A stretch of 64,000 nucleotides of DNA from Thermodesulfobacterium geofontis OPF15 (GTDB lineage: Bacteria > Desulfobacterota > Thermodesulfobacteria > Thermodesulfobacteriales > Thermodesulfobacteriaceae), in assembly GCF_000215975.1 (NCBI RefSeq), contig NC_015682.1, positions 124,001 to 188,000 on the forward strand. Direction: 5' to 3'. Made by a program: the position numbers and the translations under genes. Below the pieces are notes generated by a model that saw only the letters and a list, made by a program, of their open reading frames with translations, did not search any database and was not told the DNA's origin. Of the stretch, positions 44,777 to 54,149 are shown in pieces (within the stretch, counting starts at the first letter, position 1; each line of letters opens with the position of its first letter).

Positions 44777-46777
44777 TTACGGTCCAAGTGGATCAGGAAT
44801 AATCTGGACATAAGGATAAGTTTCTAAAGTCCACTCCTTAGTTTCAGGATTATAAGAGGAAAGAGTGAAGCATCTCCAATTTGCATCATCAAGATTGGGA
44901 AAGTCAGTTCTGTAATAGTATCCAGGATAACGGGTTTCTTCACGGAAGAGAATATGTAAAAGATGAGCTTCTGCAGTCCATACACGATGTCTATTTTCAT
45001 AAGCTCTCATAAGTTCATGAAGGTCTCTTGCAGCTGCAAGCTCCATATCTTCCTTAAGCATCTTAATAAGCTCAAGACCTCTTTCAAGCATAACTTTATT
45101 AGTTTTATAGAAGGTGGAGCATCCAGCAACGTATTCATCCATAAGTTTCATAAGTCTATCCTGAATATGACGAGGTATCAAGTAGTTTGGATTAACTTCA
45201 TAAGCAGTAGTTGCAGTCTTAAATTGTTCAAATCTATACCAGGGACCATAAATTTCTTTCTTTAATTCTTCAGGATTTTCTTTTGGAGTAGGTTTGTAAT
45301 CTTTATGATCTAAGCAGAATTTTACCATAGCTTTAGCTGCAATTCTACCTTCTACATGAGAACCAGAGGAGAATTTATGTCCAGATGCTCCTACAGTATC
45401 TCCTGCACAGAAAAGTCCCTTTACTGTGGTCATTCTGTTATAAAGCCCGATTTCTCTCCAAGGAGCTTTATATTCTTCAGGAACCCAATCTTCATCAGGA
45501 CCGCATACCCAAGCACCGGCACATCCAGCATGAGATCCTAAAAGATAGGGTTCTGTAGGCATAATTTCAGAGGGGAGTTTTTCAGGTTCAATATTTAAAC
45601 AAGCCCAAAGTCCAGCCTGAGTTACACACATGTCAAGGAAGTCTTCCCAAGCTTCAGCAACAAGATGTTTAAATTCTTTCTTATCCATTTTCTCAGCAGC
45701 TTCCTGAAGCGCCCATTCAGTATGCATATAGATAGGTCCACGTCCAGCTTCCATTTCAATAAGCATAGCATGGTTTCTCAAGCAGGTTCCAATATGAGAT
45801 GCCTCACCATAAGGAGCAAATTTCTTTAACTCATCTTTATGCTTTGCTACATAATCTTCTCCAAATGCATTAGTTGCTCTTGCTTTAAAGAGTAAGAACC
45901 ATGCTCCAACTGGACCATAACCATCTTTAAAACGTGCAGGTATAAATCTATTTTCCATAAGTACAAGCTTAGCACCAATTTGGGCACACATTGCATATCC
46001 TGTTCCAGGATTCCATACAGGATACCAAGCACGCCCTTTTCCTTCACCAATTGATCTTGGACGGAATACATTAACAGCTCCACCAGTAGCAAGTAATGTA
46101 GCATTTGCTTTAATAATATAAATTTTGTTTTCTCTTACAGAGAATCCCACTGCTCCAGCACAACGATTAGGCTCATTAGCATCAAGAAGAGGTCTTACAA
46201 TAAAACATCTTTCAATAATTTCTGCCTTATCATAACCAGTAAGAGCATTTTTGGCTGCTTCAGCAACAATTACTTTATAAGATTCACCATTAATCATTAT
46301 CTGCCAGCGACCAGAACGAACAGGTTGAGCACCAGCTTTAAGAGTTAGCCCTTTAGCCTTTGCTTCAGCACCATCTAAGGTTTTTCCAGTCTGGGGATCT
46401 TTTTTCCAAATAGGGAGACCCCATTCTTCAAAACAATGAACTGTATCGTCAACATGACGACCTACATCAAAAACAAGGTCTTCACGAACAATACCCATTA
46501 AGTCACAACGGACCATTCTAACATAGTCATCAGGTGTATTCTCCCCAATATAGGTATTTATAGCAGAAAGACCCATAGCTACTGCACCAGATCTTTCCAT
46601 AGCAGCCTTATCACAAAGAATAATTCTTAATCCATGAGGTTTAGCCCACTGAACAGCTTCTACCGCAGCACCACAAGCTGCCATTCCACCACCAACTATC
46701 AAAATATCTGTTTCCTTTTCTACAATTTCAGGTTCTGCACATTCTAAACCAGGATTATAATGCCAAATCTTAGGCAT
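44777..46777 (-). CDS. aprA: Adenylylsulfate reductase subunit alpha
   Basis: AprA binds FAD and reduces adenosine 5'-phosphosulfate to sulfite and AMP in the cytoplasm. The 666-aa length is typical. The FAD motif ILIVGGGMAACGAAVEA is near the N-terminus and FCAGDTVGASGHKFSSGSH near the middle. The true start is the ATG at 46777, because AAAGGAGGTGGC lies just before it; an earlier in-frame TTG contains that site. aprB is 32 bp upstream. A terminator follows. Confidence 0.97.
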   Translation of the reverse strand: MPKIWHYNPGLECAEPEIVEKETDILIVGGGMAACGAAVEAVQWAKPHGLRIILCDKAAMERSGAVAMGLSAINTYIGENTPDDYVRMVRCDLMGIVREDLVFDVGRHVDDTVHCFEEWGLPIWKKDPQTGKTLDGAEAKAKGLTLKAGAQPVRSGRWQIMINGESYKVIVAEAAKNALTGYDKAEIIERCFIVRPLLDANEPNRCAGAVGFSVRENKIYIIKANATLLATGGAVNVFRPRSIGEGKGRAWYPVWNPGTGYAMCAQIGAKLVLMENRFIPARFKDGYGPVGAWFLLFKARATNAFGEDYVAKHKDELKKFAPYGEASHIGTCLRNHAMLIEMEAGRGPIYMHTEWALQEAAEKMDKKEFKHLVAEAWEDFLDMCVTQAGLWACLNIEPEKLPSEIMPTEPYLLGSHAGCAGAWVCGPDEDWVPEEYKAPWREIGLYNRMTTVKGLFCAGDTVGASGHKFSSGSHVEGRIAAKAMVKFCLDHKDYKPTPKENPEELKKEIYGPWYRFEQFKTATTAYEVNPNYLIPRHIQDRLMKLMDEYVAGCSTFYKTNKVMLERGLELIKMLKEDMELAAARDLHELMRAYENRHRVWTAEAHLLHILFREETRYPGYYYRTDFPNLDDANWRCFTLSSYNPETKEWTLETYPYVQIIPDPLGP

Positions 46778-46809
46778 AGTGCCACCTCCTTTCAAATTTT
46801 TTAAATTTT

Positions 46810-47310
46810 CTAAGCTGTTTTAATTTTCATAGTTTTACCAAGTGCACCAACTTCAAATTTTTTGTTTAATACTGCAGCAGGTTTAGCAGGCTCTTTTCCA
46901 TCAGCAGCTTCAGTAAAAAGCTGATTGGTATTAATTAATGCAGGATCGGGTGTTGGTTTCCCTACTGTAGGATCAGCAGAACCTTCAGGAGTAGTTCTTG
47001 TAGGATACTTAAATCTTAAAACCACACCATTTCTAAATTTAATTGTCCACATAATATCAGTAGTTCCACGCATAGGTTGACAGGTTCCATGAAGAGGAGC
47101 GAAATCTGCATAATGTCTTACAGAAATTGCTCCTTGAGGACAGCTTTTTACACAGCTATAACATTCCCAGCACTGATCAGGTTCCTGATTGTAAGCTTTC
47201 ATTGCTTCAGGATCAAGAATCATAAGGTCATTAGGACAAATGTACATGCATACTGTTTTGTCTCCACCTTTGCATCCGTCACATTTTTCAGGATTTACAT
47301 AACTTGGCAT
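46810..47310 (-). CDS. aprB: Adenylylsulfate reductase subunit beta
   Basis: AprB is the two-cluster ferredoxin-like subunit that feeds electrons to the FAD of AprA. The 166-aa protein has the cluster motifs KCDGCKGGDKTVCMYICP (near residue 9) and QCWECYSCVKSCP (near 47), then the extended C-terminal tail that wraps around AprA. AGGGGGTG precedes the ATG. It lies between the small 134-aa gene and aprA. Confidence 0.97.
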   Translation of the reverse strand: MPSYVNPEKCDGCKGGDKTVCMYICPNDLMILDPEAMKAYNQEPDQCWECYSCVKSCPQGAISVRHYADFAPLHGTCQPMRGTTDIMWTIKFRNGVVLRFKYPTRTTPEGSADPTVGKPTPDPALINTNQLFTEAADGKEPAKPAAVLNKKFEVGALGKTMKIKTA

Positions 47311-47334
47311 ATTAACACCCCCTTTATAGTTTTT

Positions 47335-47739
47335 TTATTGAACTGGTTTTTGTACTGGATTTTTTTGTAATTCTAAAATATCACTTATATCAATATCTGG
47401 AACAGGAAGCTCTCTATCTTCTTTTTCAATCTCTTCCTTAATAGAAGGAAGTTCTTCAAGGGCTTTCTCGATAACCTCTGGACCTAAGGATTTTAATTCT
47501 ACAACCTTCTTAAATACGAGTCTTTTAAATGCAGCTGGAGTTTCTTCAATAAAACCTCTTGCGTCAAATCTTGCTCTTGAGAATTGATCAATAGTTTTTT
47601 GAGCAAGATCATCAGGAACCTCAATTACCAATCTTTTCAAAGCTCCTCCAAAAATAGGTTCAATTTTCTCTTCAAGAGGTGTTCCTTTTATAGCTGCAAG
47701 TCTTTTTTCATCTAATATGATTGCAAAATATTTAGCCAT
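47335..47739 (-). CDS. Conserved small protein between sat and aprB, function unknown
   Basis: The 134-aa protein has no cysteine, no signal peptide and no membrane helix. It begins AKYFAIILDEKRLAAIKG and has a predicted alpha/beta part (RLVIEVPDDLAQKTIDQFSR) with an acidic C-terminal tail ending in a proline/glutamine stretch. I do not recognise a domain with certainty; similar small genes accompany sat and aprBA in some sulfate reducers. The ATG at 47739 is chosen for its GGAGGTGAAT site. It may assist assembly or assay the state of the Sat/Apr enzymes; that is speculation. Confidence 0.8.
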   Translation of the reverse strand: MAKYFAIILDEKRLAAIKGTPLEEKIEPIFGGALKRLVIEVPDDLAQKTIDQFSRARFDARGFIEETPAAFKRLVFKKVVELKSLGPEVIEKALEELPSIKEEIEKEDRELPVPDIDISDILELQKNPVQKPVQ

Positions 47740-47757
47740 ATTCACCTCCTTTACTTT

Positions 47758-49167
47758 TTAAGAAATTTTTTTCTTTAAATGTTCTGGTATATCCATATGA
47801 GGAAGATCTACTTCTAATCTTTCTTCTCTTTCTTTTAAATATTTCTCATTGTTGAAAGGATAACCAAATTCTTTCCACCATTTCACAACCACTTTATAAA
47901 CCTCAGGTCTATAAATTTCTGGTGGTGGTGTTAGACCTTCATTTATAAGTCCTCTAATAAAGCTACCAGAGTATCTTGAATAAATTCCTTTATGATTACA
48001 ATTTTCAGAATAGGCAAATTCTTTACATTTTGGACAATACCAAAATTCAGCAATATTTTGAGGTCTTATATAAAATCCACCAGGAACAGCAAAAGGAGGT
48101 GCATCAAATCCAAAACTTGGAATTCCTTTAGACCATAAAATCTGTGTTGCATAAATGTCATAATATTCACCTAATGCAGCATGGTCTCTTCCAAACATAT
48201 GGAAAGAAATTCCCATGTTCTGTCTAATTACAGCGTGAAGTAAAGATTCTATTGGATTCCCATATCTCATATCCCAAAGGGTTATAGTAACCATGTGTCT
48301 TTCTGGCTTAATATAACCAGCAAGATGCAACATTTCATGAGCTTCTACAATTGCTTCATCTGGGAAGTCACCTATTCTTTTTGCTCCAATAATAGCATTA
48401 ACTACTATTCCATCACAAGGTTTAATATCACCAATATAAGCTGCCATCTTCATTAATGCTTCATGTCCAGTATGGGGAACATTTCTTGTTTGATGAGCAA
48501 TAACTGTTGTCCATCCTCTTCTCTTAAATTCTTCTCTTGCTTTCTTAGGTGGATACCAAAATCTATCAAAAGGAGGTCTAAGTTTTGGTTCATTAATAAT
48601 AGTATATTTTCCTGCAAGAATAATCTTATTCAAAGAACGGTATATGTTATAGCCAGTATGTTTCTCATCAAAGGGAACTTTCACAACTTCAGGATTTTTC
48701 TCAGGTGTTCCAAAAGTTCTTACTGCTACATCACCTGGATTTATTTCATAGACTTCTTCAATCTCAAGAATAGCAAAAGGTTCACCCTTTAATCTTAAAA
48801 GTAACCAATCCCCTGGTCCAATTTCACCAAATTTTTCACGAAGTTGTTTAAAATCATCTTCAGAAATATCAAAAAGGATTGGATAAGGGAATACCCATCC
48901 GCTCAAAAGTCTTCTTCTTTCAAGAACACTTTCAAGTTCAGCTTTTGTCATCGAACCTTCAACAGGGCTAAAAAATCCATAACAAACTGACATAATTTCT
49001 CTATAAACATTTCTAACAGGATTACCTTTAAAAAGGGTTGGTTTAATGTCATAAACTGCTGAACATTTTTCCATAAGTTTCCAAGCTGCACGAGGATCTC
49101 TTACTACTCTTTCAACAAGCTTTCCACCATGAGGTGGGGGTAGATCTTTAATCCTTATATCCTGCAT
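47758..49167 (-). CDS. sat: Sulfate adenylyltransferase (dissimilatory ATP sulfurylase)
   Basis: Sat makes APS from sulfate and ATP, the activation step of sulfate respiration. The 469-aa protein has the nucleotide-binding region IAHQTRNVPHTGHEALMK and GRDHAALGEYYD, and near the C-terminus a zinc-site pattern (WYCPKCKEFAYSENCNHKG) seen in dissimilatory and thermophilic ATP sulfurylases. The ATG at 49167 is chosen because AGGAGGTG lies 5 bp upstream. It is the first gene of the cluster. Confidence 0.96.
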   Translation of the reverse strand: MQDIRIKDLPPPHGGKLVERVVRDPRAAWKLMEKCSAVYDIKPTLFKGNPVRNVYREIMSVCYGFFSPVEGSMTKAELESVLERRRLLSGWVFPYPILFDISEDDFKQLREKFGEIGPGDWLLLRLKGEPFAILEIEEVYEINPGDVAVRTFGTPEKNPEVVKVPFDEKHTGYNIYRSLNKIILAGKYTIINEPKLRPPFDRFWYPPKKAREEFKRRGWTTVIAHQTRNVPHTGHEALMKMAAYIGDIKPCDGIVVNAIIGAKRIGDFPDEAIVEAHEMLHLAGYIKPERHMVTITLWDMRYGNPIESLLHAVIRQNMGISFHMFGRDHAALGEYYDIYATQILWSKGIPSFGFDAPPFAVPGGFYIRPQNIAEFWYCPKCKEFAYSENCNHKGIYSRYSGSFIRGLINEGLTPPPEIYRPEVYKVVVKWWKEFGYPFNNEKYLKEREERLEVDLPHMDIPEHLKKKIS

Positions 49168-49173
49168 ATTCAC

Positions 49174-49300
49174 CTCCTATAAATTTAGAATTTGTTTGTT
49201 AAACCTAAAATTAAAAAAATAATTTCAAAAGTCAAACCTAATTTTAAGCTGTTATAAATAATTTTTTAAAATTATTTAAAATCTCAACTGAATTGAAAAA
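49174..49300 (-). promoter_or_regulatory. AT-rich upstream region of the sat-apr-qmo cluster
   Basis: This stretch must hold the promoter of the sulfate reduction genes. A TTGACT lies at 49230-49235 on the minus strand, but no good -10 stands at the right distance. It is almost pure A and T with several poly-T runs. No operator palindrome was recognised. Confidence 0.3.
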
Positions 49301-49374
49301 TTGATTTTTATTTTTTTGAAAATTTTTTTGTTTTTTCATTTTCTTTTTAATCTTTTAAAAAAATTTTTTTGTAC

Positions 49375-49380
49375 TATAAT
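49375..49380 (+). promoter_or_regulatory. -10 element of the polyprenyl synthase gene
   Basis: A perfect TATAAT (49375-49380) with no good -35. It lies 25 bp before the GTG start at 49406 and inside the longer open frame, which supports the downstream start. Confidence 0.45.
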
Positions 49381-49405
49381 TACTAAAAAATTTAAGGACT
49401 TTACA

Positions 49406-50392
49406 GTGTCGGAAGTAGAAATTTTAGAAAAAATAAAATCTGAATTAAATATTATAGAAGAAACCCTCAAAACCTATTTAGACTCTCAACATCCCTTTAT
49501 AAATCAAGTAAGTGAATACATCATTTTTTCTGGTGGAAAAAGAATTAGACCTTTATTAACAGTTCTTTGTGCCAAACTTTTTTTAAACGAAAATTTAAAT
49601 AACAGATATTTAGAAACTATTTATAGAACTTCAATACTTTTTGAATATTTACACGCAGCAACCCTTCTTCATGACGATGTAGTTGATTCTGCAGAGTTTA
49701 GAAGAGGGAGAAAAGCTGCCAGAAATCTTTGGGGAAATCAAGCAACTATTCTTGTAGGAGATTATTTATATGCTAAGGCTTTAAGACTTGCAAGCCTATT
49801 AGAAAATCCAAGGGTAATGGATGTAATTACACAGACCACACTTCTTATGAGTGAAGGAGAAATTTTGCAACTTCTTAATCTTGATAATACCACTCTTACA
49901 GAAGCTGAGTATGAAGAGGTTATTTACAGAAAAACTGCTGTTTTAATATCTGCTTGTTGCGAGGTAGGGGCTATTTTGGGAGAAGCTAAACCAAATGAAT
50001 GTTTGTTACTTAAAAATTTTGGTAAATATTTAGGACTTGCTTTTCAAATAATTGATGATCTTCTTGATTATTTAAGTGAAGAAACAGGGAAAGATTTAGG
50101 AAAAGACTTTAAAGAAGGAAAAATAACCTTGCCTGTCATTTATGCCTTACAGTTAGCAGATACTGAAGAAAAAAATACACTTCTTTATTTACTTAAAACT
50201 CCTGAAGTTGAAAAAAAGGATTTTGAAACTGCTAAAAAAATTATTGAAAAAAATCAAGGATTTATAAAAAGTAAAGAAAAGGCTGAGCAATATATAAATT
50301 TAGCTAAGGATTGTTTAAAAGAATTGCCCAATAATTTTTATAAAGATTTACTTCTTTTTATAAGTGATTATCTTTTAAAAAGAAAAAAATGA
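49406..50392 (+). CDS. ispB: Long-chain polyprenyl diphosphate synthase (IspB-like)
   Basis: This trans-prenyltransferase makes the isoprenoid side chain of the respiratory quinone, on which QmoC depends. The 328-aa protein has GGKRIRPLL, the first aspartate-rich motif in LLHDDVVDSAEFRRG and the second in QIIDDLLDY. The GTG at 49406 is preferred: AAGGA lies 7 bp before it and a TATAAT lies upstream. An earlier start would add a hydrophobic low-complexity leader. Chain length is not deducible with certainty. Confidence 0.9.
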   Translation: MSEVEILEKIKSELNIIEETLKTYLDSQHPFINQVSEYIIFSGGKRIRPLLTVLCAKLFLNENLNNRYLETIYRTSILFEYLHAATLLHDDVVDSAEFRRGRKAARNLWGNQATILVGDYLYAKALRLASLLENPRVMDVITQTTLLMSEGEILQLLNLDNTTLTEAEYEEVIYRKTAVLISACCEVGAILGEAKPNECLLLKNFGKYLGLAFQIIDDLLDYLSEETGKDLGKDFKEGKITLPVIYALQLADTEEKNTLLYLLKTPEVEKKDFETAKKIIEKNQGFIKSKEKAEQYINLAKDCLKELPNNFYKDLLLFISDYLLKRKK

Positions 50393-51042
50393 ATTACCTT
50401 AAGCTTCTTGTTTTTGATTGTGATGGTGTTCTTTTTGATTCAAAATTAGCAAATATCAATTTTTATAATTATATTTTAAAAAAATTAGGTAGATCTCCTC
50501 TAACTCCTGAAGAAATAGAATTTATTCATATGCATTCAGTAGATGAGTGCCTTCAGTATCTTTTAAGAAATCATCCTGAAAAATTAGAATTAGCAAAAAA
50601 AATCCAAAAGGAAACTCCCTATCAACTCTTTTTAAAATATATGACTTTAGAAGATGGACTTATAGATTTTTTAAATTGGGCAAGAAAATATTTTTATTTA
50701 GCAATATGTACTAATAGAACTACCTCAACTTTTCCTCTTTTAAAACATTTTAATTTGAAAAACTACTTTGATTTTGTTATGACTGCTTCCATTGTTCCTA
50801 AAAATAATCCCTTAGCCCTTCTTACTATTTTAAAACATTTTAAAGTGGAAAAGGAAGCCACCCTTTATATAGGTGATTCAAAAGTAGATAAAGATTTATG
50901 CGAAAAATGTAAAGTTAAAATGGTTTCCTTTAAAAATCCCAATTTATTAGCTGATTTTTATATCAAAGATTATAAAGAACTAAAAAAACTTATAGAAGAA
51001 AATTTTCAGTTTTATCCCTTAAAAAAGAATAAACTTTATTAA
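50389..51042 (+). CDS. HAD-family hydrolase, phosphoglycolate phosphatase-like
   Basis: The 217-aa protein has HAD motif I DCDGVLFDS (10-18), motif II in ICTNRTT, motif III lysine in IVPKNN, and motif IV in YIGDSKVDKD. The cap domain is of the small helical type. The substrate is unknown. It overlaps the polyprenyl synthase by 4 bp, and its 3' end overlaps the convergent helicase gene by 53 bp. Confidence 0.85.
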   Translation: MNYLKLLVFDCDGVLFDSKLANINFYNYILKKLGRSPLTPEEIEFIHMHSVDECLQYLLRNHPEKLELAKKIQKETPYQLFLKYMTLEDGLIDFLNWARKYFYLAICTNRTTSTFPLLKHFNLKNYFDFVMTASIVPKNNPLALLTILKHFKVEKEATLYIGDSKVDKDLCEKCKVKMVSFKNPNLLADFYIKDYKELKKLIEENFQFYPLKKNKLY

Positions 51043-53308
51043 AAACTCTTGTGACTTCAAATTTTGAAAAATCTCTCGTTTCTTCTATTTCGGGAATTAA
51101 AATATAAAGAGTTTTGATAGCTCTTGTAAATCCTACATATAGCAAATTAAACAATTCCATTTTGATTTTAGCCTTTTCTAAATACCACCCTATTTTTCCT
51201 TCACCAGGAAGCTCATTTTTTCTTCCTTTATAGATGTTTCCGTTATAAAATACTAACCCAAGATCTGAACTATATGGTTTTTCTTCCCAGAAAAGAGGTA
51301 ATATTACATGATTAAATTCAAGCCCCTTTGCTAAATGAAAGGTAAGAACTTTGATAGCTGATTTATCTTTAGGCATCTCCAATTCATCTTCTGAATATTT
51401 CTCCCAATATTCCAAAAATTCTTCTAAATCCCCACCTTTAAAAGAAAAATCTAATATTATACTTAAAAATTTATAGAGATAAGCTAACTCTTTGTTCTTT
51501 TTTTCTTCTAATTTAAATTTTTTTACTATATATTGACAAAGCTCATAAAGAGAAAGATATTTTCTAACTGAAAGAATTTCTTCTATATAATTTTCCCAAA
51601 GGGAAGGGTATTCTTTTTTAAAAAATTCAACTAAACTTATATTACTACCTGTAAGTTTGAACTCACAATACTTTGATAAAATATCCAATGAGTTTTCAAA
51701 AAAATCACCACTTAAAAACCCAGCTAAGGCTATTTCATCTTCTAAATAATTTAAAAATTTAAGAAGAGAAAAAAAGGCATTTATAAGGGGAGACTCTTTT
51801 ATTTTTAAAAATGAACTTCCTATTACTTTAAATCCCTCAGAAATAAGAAAAGAAGATAGCTCAGTGATATCTTCATTTTTCCTTACTAAAATAGCAACAT
51901 CATCTAAATCTTTTTTTTGTTCAAGATCCCTTAAAATATTTAAAATTTCTTTTTTTATTAATTCTTTTACCTTTTCCTTAGGGGATTTTCCTTCTATATT
52001 TTCTTCCATTTTCAAAAACTTACATTCTACCTCACCTTTAAAATCATTTACAGCTTCTTGAATTACATTCTCAAAACTCCAGTCAAAATCTTTTAAAACA
52101 TAAGTTAATATTTCTTCTTTTTCTTCTATTTTTTCTTTACCAAAAATAAGCTCCTCTAACAGTTCCTTTTTTAACTCTAAATTTTTATTTATGTAAGAAA
52201 AAAAGAGATTATTAAATTTAACGATCTCAACTGCACTTCTATAGTTTTTTCCTAAAACTTCAACTTTTATGGGATAGGAAGAAAATTTTTGCATAAACTC
52301 TGCCAAAATAAAAGGATCTCCTCCCTTCCATTGAAAAATTGACTGTTTTGGATCACAGGCACAAATGAAAAATTTATTTCTACTAAGTACATCTTCAACT
52401 ATAGGTAAAATCGCTTCCCATTGAACACGATCGGTATCTTGAAATTCATCTATTATAATTCCTTCTAATTTGCCCAGTTTTACATAAATCCAGGGAATAA
52501 ATTCCGGAAAAAAAGTAAGATGCTGGGATAATATTTCTTTCCAAATCCCGATAAATAATGTCTTTTCTCTACTAAAAACCTCCTCTAATTTTTTCTTCAA
52601 AAGTGTATATAAAACTAAGTAATAATCTTTTGGATCTTTAAAAGTTTCTATTTCATTAAAATCTAAAAAAATTTTTTCTATTTTATTCTCTTGATAAGTA
52701 CCTAAGGTGTCCAGAAGTTCCTTTTTATAGGTAATTTTCTGAAAAATTTTTTCTGAATCCTTTATTAATTTGTTTTTTATGTCAATTTTTAATTTCTCTT
52801 CGTTAGTAAGAAGATAATCTACAAAATTTTCTAAAAATTTTAATAATCCTTCAGTTTTTTTTGCAGCTTCAAAAATTTCATTAAGTGCCTTCTCTATAAG
52901 ATTTTTTTCTATATAAGTTTTTATCTGAAAATCTGCAGGCATATCTAATTCATAAGAAAGGGCTCTATAAAGATTTAAAAGAAAACTATCAATAGTTTTT
53001 ATCTGAAAAGAATCATAATTTAAAAATATCTCTTCTAAAAAAAACTCAGCTCTTTCTGGAGAAATTCCTGTTTCGTAAGTCTTAATTTTCCCTTTTTCAG
53101 TTTGTTTATAAATCTCTTTTAAAAAAGATATAATTCTTTCTTTCATCTCAAAGGAAGCTTTATTTGTAAAAGTAATTGCAAGTAGACTTTTAAGATTAAA
53201 TTCTCCCTCTTCATAAATTTTATTTAGGATTTTTAAATAATTGAGAGCTAATTGATAGGTTTTACCACTTCCGGCACTGGCGTTATAGATTATTATATTG
53301 TCAGTCAT
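50990..53308 (-). CDS. UvrD/RecB-like superfamily 1 helicase without nuclease domain
   Basis: The 772-aa protein has the P-loop ASAGSGKTYQL (10-20), ITFTNKAS, DEFQDTDRVQW (motif II), KQSIFQWKGGD (motif III), GKNYRS (motif IV), FHLAKGLEFNHVILP (motif V) and YVGFTRAIKTLYI (motif VI). The helicase core resembles AddA/RecB, but the protein ends about 35 residues after motif VI, where AddA and RecB carry a PD-(D/E)xK nuclease. No AddB/RecC gene is nearby. The ATG at 53308 is preferred, since the P-loop follows directly. Confidence 0.85.
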   Translation of the reverse strand: MTDNIIIYNASAGSGKTYQLALNYLKILNKIYEEGEFNLKSLLAITFTNKASFEMKERIISFLKEIYKQTEKGKIKTYETGISPERAEFFLEEIFLNYDSFQIKTIDSFLLNLYRALSYELDMPADFQIKTYIEKNLIEKALNEIFEAAKKTEGLLKFLENFVDYLLTNEEKLKIDIKNKLIKDSEKIFQKITYKKELLDTLGTYQENKIEKIFLDFNEIETFKDPKDYYLVLYTLLKKKLEEVFSREKTLFIGIWKEILSQHLTFFPEFIPWIYVKLGKLEGIIIDEFQDTDRVQWEAILPIVEDVLSRNKFFICACDPKQSIFQWKGGDPFILAEFMQKFSSYPIKVEVLGKNYRSAVEIVKFNNLFFSYINKNLELKKELLEELIFGKEKIEEKEEILTYVLKDFDWSFENVIQEAVNDFKGEVECKFLKMEENIEGKSPKEKVKELIKKEILNILRDLEQKKDLDDVAILVRKNEDITELSSFLISEGFKVIGSSFLKIKESPLINAFFSLLKFLNYLEDEIALAGFLSGDFFENSLDILSKYCEFKLTGSNISLVEFFKKEYPSLWENYIEEILSVRKYLSLYELCQYIVKKFKLEEKKNKELAYLYKFLSIILDFSFKGGDLEEFLEYWEKYSEDELEMPKDKSAIKVLTFHLAKGLEFNHVILPLFWEEKPYSSDLGLVFYNGNIYKGRKNELPGEGKIGWYLEKAKIKMELFNLLYVGFTRAIKTLYILIPEIEETRDFSKFEVTRVFNKVYSFLRDKTENFLL

Positions 53309-53321
53309 TTGAATAAATTGT

Positions 53322-53329
53322 ATTATAAT
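53322..53329. promoter_or_regulatory. Shared symmetrical -10 between the helicase and rsmE genes
   Basis: ATTATAAT provides a TATAAT on both strands within the 24-bp divergent gap. TTGTCA (53298-53303) on the plus strand and TTGCCA (53347-53352) on the minus strand stand at 20 and 19 bp, longer than ideal. Confidence 0.4.
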
Positions 53330-53332
53330 CCT

Positions 53333-54079
53333 ATGGATATTCAAGGTGGCAATAGATTTTTCTTTACCTTTGAGAAGGAAGGCTTTCTTTCTGAAGAGGA
53401 ATCTCATCATTTAATAAGGGTCTTAAGAAAAAAAGTAGGAGAAAGAATAAAGCTCATTGATGGAAAAGGAAATGAATATGAAGGAGAAATTGTAAAAATA
53501 ATAAAAAAAGGAAAAAAAATAAAAGCAAAAGTAAGATTACTTGAACTTTTAAGAAAAGAAAAACCTTCATCAGTAAAAATTATAGCTCTCGTTCCTCTTT
53601 TAAAAGGGGACAAAACTGAATTTTTAATAGAAAAAGGAGTAGAGCTTGGAATAAATGAATTTATTCCCTTTCAAAGTGATCATTCTGTAGCTAAGATTTC
53701 TTCTAAATTAGATGAACGTTTAAAGATAAAAGCTATAAATGCTTTAAAACAATCAGGAAGACTTTATCTTCCAGAAATTAAGCCACCAATAATTTTGAGA
53801 AATTTTTTATCTGAAAACCCCTTCCCCTCATCTCTTAAAATAGTTGCTTTACCAGAAAAAGGTATTTTTTTAGAAAAACTTATAGAAAAACTGATTAATT
53901 CTAAGGAGATTGTTTTGATTTCAGGTCCTGAGGGAGGATTTAGCAAGGAAGAAGAAAAATTATTAAAAGAAAAAAACTTTATCCCCCTTTTTCTTTCCCC
54001 TTATATTTTAAGAGCTGAGACTGCTTCTTTATCTTTAATGAGTTTTGTCTCCATTTTTGTAAATTTCTATTTTGGATAA
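53333..54079 (+). CDS. rsmE: 16S rRNA m3U1498 methyltransferase RsmE
   Basis: RsmE methylates N3 of U1498 in 16S rRNA. The 248-aa SPOUT enzyme has an N-terminal PUA-like part (EEESHHLIRVLRKKVGERI), KGDKTEFLIEKGVELGI, and the knot region with ISGPEGGFSKEE and LRAETASLSLMS. The ATG at 53333 is the first that gives the normal N-terminus; no ribosome binding site precedes it. Confidence 0.93.
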   Translation: MDIQGGNRFFFTFEKEGFLSEEESHHLIRVLRKKVGERIKLIDGKGNEYEGEIVKIIKKGKKIKAKVRLLELLRKEKPSSVKIIALVPLLKGDKTEFLIEKGVELGINEFIPFQSDHSVAKISSKLDERLKIKAINALKQSGRLYLPEIKPPIILRNFLSENPFPSSLKIVALPEKGIFLEKLIEKLINSKEIVLISGPEGGFSKEEEKLLKEKNFIPLFLSPYILRAETASLSLMSFVSIFVNFYFG

Positions 54080-54149
54080 AAAGATTGAAAAAAGTTAAAT
54101 ATGTGGTTTTATTAAATTTATAGAAAAAAATAAAAGAGGTGTTTTTAAG

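Noticed and set aside
49301-49405. N-terminal extension of the polyprenyl synthase
   Set aside because: It would add a Phe/Leu/Lys low-complexity leader, has no ribosome binding site, and contains the likely -10 of the gene.
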